A DNA stretch of 64,000 nt from Pseudomonas sp. TH41. GTDB taxonomy: Bacteria; Pseudomonadota; Gammaproteobacteria; Pseudomonadales; Pseudomonadaceae. Numbering within the stretch: position 1 is the first letter of the stretch; each line of letters opens with the position of its first letter. The notes beneath the pieces were generated by a model. The model made no database searches. It had not been told where the DNA came from and saw only the letters and a program-made list of their open reading frames with translations. The translations under genes and the position numbers were made by a program. The DNA is taken from positions 186,001 to 250,000 of the forward strand of contig NZ_JAEKFH010000005.1 in assembly GCF_016650695.1 (NCBI RefSeq), given 5' to 3'. Shown here one piece after another: positions 60,640 to 64,000 of the stretch.

Positions 60640-61797
60640 ATGGGACACGTCATGCGCACCCCGGAACAACTCGAAGCCGTCGAGAGTTTCCGTCGTTTCC
60701 TCGCCGACAAAATCGACCCGGTGTTCAATAAGGAATACCGCGACAAGTTCATGCCCAAAGAGAAAATGGCCGAGATGATGCGCCAGCTCTCCGAGTTCGG
60801 CATGGTCAGCGGCGCAGTCAGCGAAGCCAACGGTGGTTTGGGCCTGGACTGGCCGACCATGACCATGCTGTTCGAAGAAGTGGCCGCCTGCTCGGTGGAC
60901 CTGTCGACACCGGTGGTGATCAACTCCTTCGGCGCGCAAATGCTGGAAAAACTCGCCCCCGATCACTTGCGCGAGCGTTACCTGCCGGGCCTGATCAGCG
61001 GCGATTCATTCGTCAGCGTCGCCATCTCGGAACCGGATGTCGGCTCCAACGTGCTGGAAATCAAGACCCGTGCCCGCCGCGACGGTGATGACTTCATCAT
61101 CACCGGTGAGAAGACCTGGATCAGCAACGGTGCGTATTCCGACTTCCTGATCTGCACCTGCCGCACCGGCGATGATCCACGCAAGGGCTTGACGCATTTC
61201 CTGCTGGACCGCAAAGAACACCCGTACGAAGTGCAGAACATCCACAAGATGGCCTGGAACAGCCAGTCCACCGCGCAGATTTTCCTCAACGACGTGCGTG
61301 TTCCGGCCAGCAACATCATCGGCAACGAAGGCGAAGCGCTGAAAAACACCCTGTCGTTCTTCGAGCGCTCGCGGGTATTTGTCGCGGCCCAAGGCCTGGG
61401 CATCGGCCGTCGCGCGCTGGAAGAAGCGGTGCGTTACGCCAAGGAGCGCAAGCAACACGGCAAGCTGATCGCCGGTCACCAGTTGATCTCCGCAATGCTG
61501 GCCGAGATGGCCACCAACGTCGATGCCGCCCGCCTGCTGACCTACCGCGCCGCCGAGATGATCGGTGCCGGCATCCCTGCCGAAATGGAAGCGGCCATGG
61601 CCAAGTACTTTGCGTGCGAAGCGGCGGTGACCATCGCCCGCCAAGCCGTGCAGATTCACGGCGGTGCCGGTGTCACCACCGACTTCCTGGTCGAGAAACT
61701 CGCCCGTGAAGCCATCATCGTGCCGATTCCGGAAGGCACCACCCAGATCCAGCAACTGATCATTGGCCGCGCCCTGACCGGGGTCAACGCGTTCTGA
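60640..61797 (+). CDS. Acyl-CoA dehydrogenase
   Basis: A 385-residue acyl-CoA dehydrogenase. SVAISEPDVGSNVLEIKT and GDDFIITGEKTWISNGAYSD form the FAD/substrate region; VQIHGGAGVTTDFLVEKLAR and PIPEGTTQIQQLIIGRAL near the C-terminus include the catalytic-type Glu365. It would introduce the 2,3-double bond into an acyl-CoA and pass electrons to an ETF. The ATG at 60640 follows TAAGGAGCCCCTC. The open frame extends far upstream inside the thiolase gene, but that part is not coding. The SDR gene follows after 72 bases. Confidence 0.93.
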   Translation: MGHVMRTPEQLEAVESFRRFLADKIDPVFNKEYRDKFMPKEKMAEMMRQLSEFGMVSGAVSEANGGLGLDWPTMTMLFEEVAACSVDLSTPVVINSFGAQMLEKLAPDHLRERYLPGLISGDSFVSVAISEPDVGSNVLEIKTRARRDGDDFIITGEKTWISNGAYSDFLICTCRTGDDPRKGLTHFLLDRKEHPYEVQNIHKMAWNSQSTAQIFLNDVRVPASNIIGNEGEALKNTLSFFERSRVFVAAQGLGIGRRALEEAVRYAKERKQHGKLIAGHQLISAMLAEMATNVDAARLLTYRAAEMIGAGIPAEMEAAMAKYFACEAAVTIARQAVQIHGGAGVTTDFLVEKLAREAIIVPIPEGTTQIQQLIIGRALTGVNAF

Positions 61798-61869
61798 TCG
61801 ACCGACAGTTCCCTCTCTAACAATAACAACCCGGCTCCATAGAGCCGGGCAGCGACCAAGGACACTCTC

Positions 61870-62646
61870 ATGCGTATTCAAGACAAAGTGATCGTCATCA
61901 CCGGTGGCGCTTCGGGCCTGGGCCTGGCCACTGCGCGTTACATGGCGGGCGAAAAAGCCGCTCGTGTGGCGATTTTCGACCTGAACATCGAAGCCGGCGA
62001 AAAAGCCGTCGCCGAGATTGGCGACGACCGGGCGATGTTCGTCCAGACCGACGTCAGCGATGAAACCTCGGTACAGAATGCTGTCGACGCGGTCATGGCG
62101 CGATTTGGCGCGATCCACGTCTGCATCAACGGCGCCGCTGTACCGAACGGTTTCAAAGTGCTGGGCAAGGAAGGTAAGGCTGCCCCACTGGCAAAATTCG
62201 CCCTGGCCACCGCGATCAACCTCAATGGCGTGTTCAACGTGATGTCCAAGTGCGCCGAGCACATGGCCAACAACGAAGCAGAAGCCGGCGAAGAGCGCGG
62301 CGTGGTGATCAACGTCTCGTCCGGCGCCGCCTATGAAGGCCAGGTTGGTCAGTGCGCCTACGCCGCCACCAAGGCTGGTGTAATCGGTATGAACATGCCT
62401 GCCGCGCGCGAGCTCGGCGCTATTGGCGTTCGCGTCAACGCCATCGCACCGGGCCTGTTCCTGACCACCATGGTTGCCGGTCTGGACGAGAAAGTTCTGA
62501 ACTCCCTGAAAGAGCAAATGGAAGCGCCGAAACGTCTGGGTGACATGCGCGAGTTCGCCCATTGCTGCGCCTTCTTGATCGAGAACGCCTACGTCAACGG
62601 CGAGACCATCCGTCTCGATGCCGCGTCGCGCATGCGTGCCCGGTAA
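61870..62646 (+). CDS. SDR-family 3-hydroxyacyl-CoA dehydrogenase (HSD10-like)
   Basis: A 258-residue classical short-chain dehydrogenase. The coenzyme motif is VIVITGGASGLGLATARYMA, with Asp37 in IFDLNIEAG indicating NAD preference. The catalytic set is INVSSGAAYEG and YAATKAG (Tyr164, Lys168), with Ser150/151. The NHLNGVFNVMSKCAEHM-type segment and overall plan match type II 3-hydroxyacyl-CoA dehydrogenases (HSD17B10-like). It would oxidise the 3-hydroxyacyl-CoA intermediate. The C-terminus ends with a short DAASRMRAR tail. Operon position between dehydrogenase and ligase genes supports this. Confidence 0.9.
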   Translation: MRIQDKVIVITGGASGLGLATARYMAGEKAARVAIFDLNIEAGEKAVAEIGDDRAMFVQTDVSDETSVQNAVDAVMARFGAIHVCINGAAVPNGFKVLGKEGKAAPLAKFALATAINLNGVFNVMSKCAEHMANNEAEAGEERGVVINVSSGAAYEGQVGQCAYAATKAGVIGMNMPAARELGAIGVRVNAIAPGLFLTTMVAGLDEKVLNSLKEQMEAPKRLGDMREFAHCCAFLIENAYVNGETIRLDAASRMRAR

Positions 62647-62688
62647 GCGTCTCGTTCTCTTGAGCCAGTCAGACAGGGCCAACACACC

Positions 62689-64000
62689 ATGAAAATGAAC
62701 TTCAGCCGAATCATGCGCTTGCTCGCGCTGCGCTATCGCGACCAGGAAGCGATCGTCAACGTCGAGCGCAATCGGCGTCTCACCTACGAGCAATACCACC
62801 TGCTGACCAACCGCATCGCCGACGTCCTGCGCTCCGTGTTGCAGGTGCGGGCGGGCGAGCGCTTCATGCTGATCCTGGAAAACGACAACCTCAGCCTGAT
62901 GATGTTTCCCAGCACCTTCAAGCAGGAAGGCACGGTGGTCATGACCAACCTGCGCGACCCGCTCGACGAGCACGCGCGGCAGATCGAGCTGGTCAAGCCA
63001 AGGGTGGTGTTTCTCGAAACCCGCTTGCTGGACAGCTACTACAGCATGCTGCGCAGCCGCGATTGCGAGATCGTGGTGATGGACCCGCCCACCGCTGAGC
63101 AAGCCGCCCTCCCCGGCGTGCACAGCTTTTGGTCGTTGGTCGACGCTGCCTCCGATCTCGACAACGACGTGACCCTCGATACCGACCAGCACATCTGTAT
63201 GTTGCGCTTCACCGGTGGTACCACCGGCAAGGGCAAGTGCGCGATGTACTCCATCGACAACTGGATGGCCTGCCGCGACGCGGCGTTCATCAACACCGAC
63301 CTCGGCTTGTCCAGCGCCACACGGCTGCTGCACGTCTCGCCGCTGTCACACGGCACCATAATGCTGTTCTTCCCCACGGTGTACGGCGGTGGTACCAACA
63401 TCACCCTGAACCAGCTGGATATGGAAAACTGGCGTCAGGTTGTCGAAAGCGAGCGCGTCACTCACTCGTTCCTGGTACCAACCGTGCTGTATCGCTTGCT
63501 GGAACTGCAGCGTGCCGATCCGAAAGACTTCTCGTCCCTGACCACGCTGATTTACGGCGCCGCGCCGATGAGCCCGGACAAACTCGGGGAACTGGTCGGC
63601 TGTTTCGGACAGATTTTTGTCCAGGGATACGCCGCCACCGAGGCGCCAATGATGATCGCCGCGCTGGACAAGGCTGCGCACCAACCCGGTAATGCCGACG
63701 TCCTGAAACATCTGTCATCGGCTGGCCGGCCTACCCCCGGTGTCGAAGTCTTTATCGCCGACCCGGAAGGCAATCCACTGCCGATTGGCGAAACCGGCGA
63801 AATCCGCATTCGCTGCAAAGCCATCATCAAGGGTTACTACGAAAACCCGGAAGCAACGGCGGCCGAATTCGACGACGGCGCGTGGAAGTCCGGTGACCTG
63901 GGTTACATCGATGCCGACGGCTACCTGTACATCGTTGACCGGCTCAAGGACATGATCATCAGCGGCGGTTTCAACGTGTACGCCGTGGAAGTCGAAGCGG
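62689..64000 (+). CDS. Acyl-CoA ligase (AMP-forming), 3' end outside window
   Basis: The frame opens at ATG 62689 and is still open at the window end (437 codons seen). Motifs of AMP-forming ligases are present: the P-loop LRFTGGTTGKGKCAMYS, HVSPLSHGTIMLFF, GYAATEAPMMIAAL, and KSGDLGYIDADGYLYIVDRL followed by KDMIISGGFNVYAVEVE. The N-terminal domain starts FSRIMRLLALRYRDQEAIV. It would activate a carboxylic acid to its CoA thioester for the beta-oxidation run upstream. The usual length is 500-550 residues, so about 80-110 residues are missing. The C-terminal catalytic lysine is beyond the edge. Confidence 0.92.
   Translation, partial: MKMNFSRIMRLLALRYRDQEAIVNVERNRRLTYEQYHLLTNRIADVLRSVLQVRAGERFMLILENDNLSLMMFPSTFKQEGTVVMTNLRDPLDEHARQIELVKPRVVFLETRLLDSYYSMLRSRDCEIVVMDPPTAEQAALPGVHSFWSLVDAASDLDNDVTLDTDQHICMLRFTGGTTGKGKCAMYSIDNWMACRDAAFINTDLGLSSATRLLHVSPLSHGTIMLFFPTVYGGGTNITLNQLDMENWRQVVESERVTHSFLVPTVLYRLLELQRADPKDFSSLTTLIYGAAPMSPDKLGELVGCFGQIFVQGYAATEAPMMIAALDKAAHQPGNADVLKHLSSAGRPTPGVEVFIADPEGNPLPIGETGEIRIRCKAIIKGYYENPEATAAEFDDGAWKSGDLGYIDADGYLYIVDRLKDMIISGGFNVYAVEVEA

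Noticed and set aside
61006..63333. A 775-codon open frame antisense to the beta-oxidation genes
   Set aside because: It spans three well-supported plus-strand genes and shows no protein family features.

Overview
The window looks like a chromosomal segment of a Pseudomonas of the fluorescens type. The GC-rich genes read as typical pseudomonad proteins, and the intergenic spaces carry many copies of the paired inverted repeats (REP doublets or REPINs, core GTAGGAGCTGCCG...GCTGCGATCTTTT) that are usual in that group. No rRNA, tRNA or CRISPR array was seen. All family names come from reading the proteins; no database search was run.

Region 1 (1-13 kb) is mixed. It holds the 3' end of ilvD, a chemoreceptor, and two tandem Ohr-type peroxidases followed by a one-cysteine OhrR. 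Next comes an unrecognised cassette: a 493-residue protein and a small membrane protein, divergent from a WYL-domain regulator of the BrxR/CapW type. A molbindin, small orphan genes, a putrescine-type oxidase/binding-protein pair, a LysR regulator and a decayed IS1182-like transposase complete the region.

Region 2 (13-38.3 kb) is an exopolysaccharide locus. It has an initiating phosphoglycosyl transferase, a long minus-strand operon of glycosyltransferases, two hexapeptide acetyltransferases, a DUF535 protein, a GMC oxidoreductase translationally coupled to a small Tat-signal protein, and a Wzx-type flippase. A plus-strand operon encodes a Wzy/ligase-type polymerase, a secreted glycosidase and a GalE-type epimerase. 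A minus-strand export operon encodes an SLBB lipoprotein, an outer-membrane beta-barrel, a Wzz/GumC-type protein and a BY-kinase-type ATPase. Beside it lies a lone protein with a VPLPA/PEP-CTERM sorting tail. Together these describe a Wzx/Wzy-type exopolysaccharide that I cannot match to a named polymer.

Region 3 (38.6-64 kb) is catabolic. RND permease, YCF48-like protein, DUF1329 and DUF1302 genes form a set known from clusters for steroids and other hydrophobic substrates. An AraC-type regulator and broken REP-associated tyrosine transposase follow. Then come a GMC alcohol dehydrogenase, an alpha-methylacyl-CoA racemase-type protein, an anchored sulfatase with DUF2889, an aldehyde dehydrogenase, and an SdsA1-type alkylsulfatase. 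A plus-strand beta-oxidation run (crotonase, thiolase, acyl-CoA dehydrogenase, SDR, acyl-CoA ligase) reaches the window edge. Read together, they suggest uptake of a hydrophobic sulfate ester, desulfation to the alcohol, oxidation to the acid, CoA activation, epimerisation of a methyl branch and beta-oxidation. The substrate is inferred, not shown.
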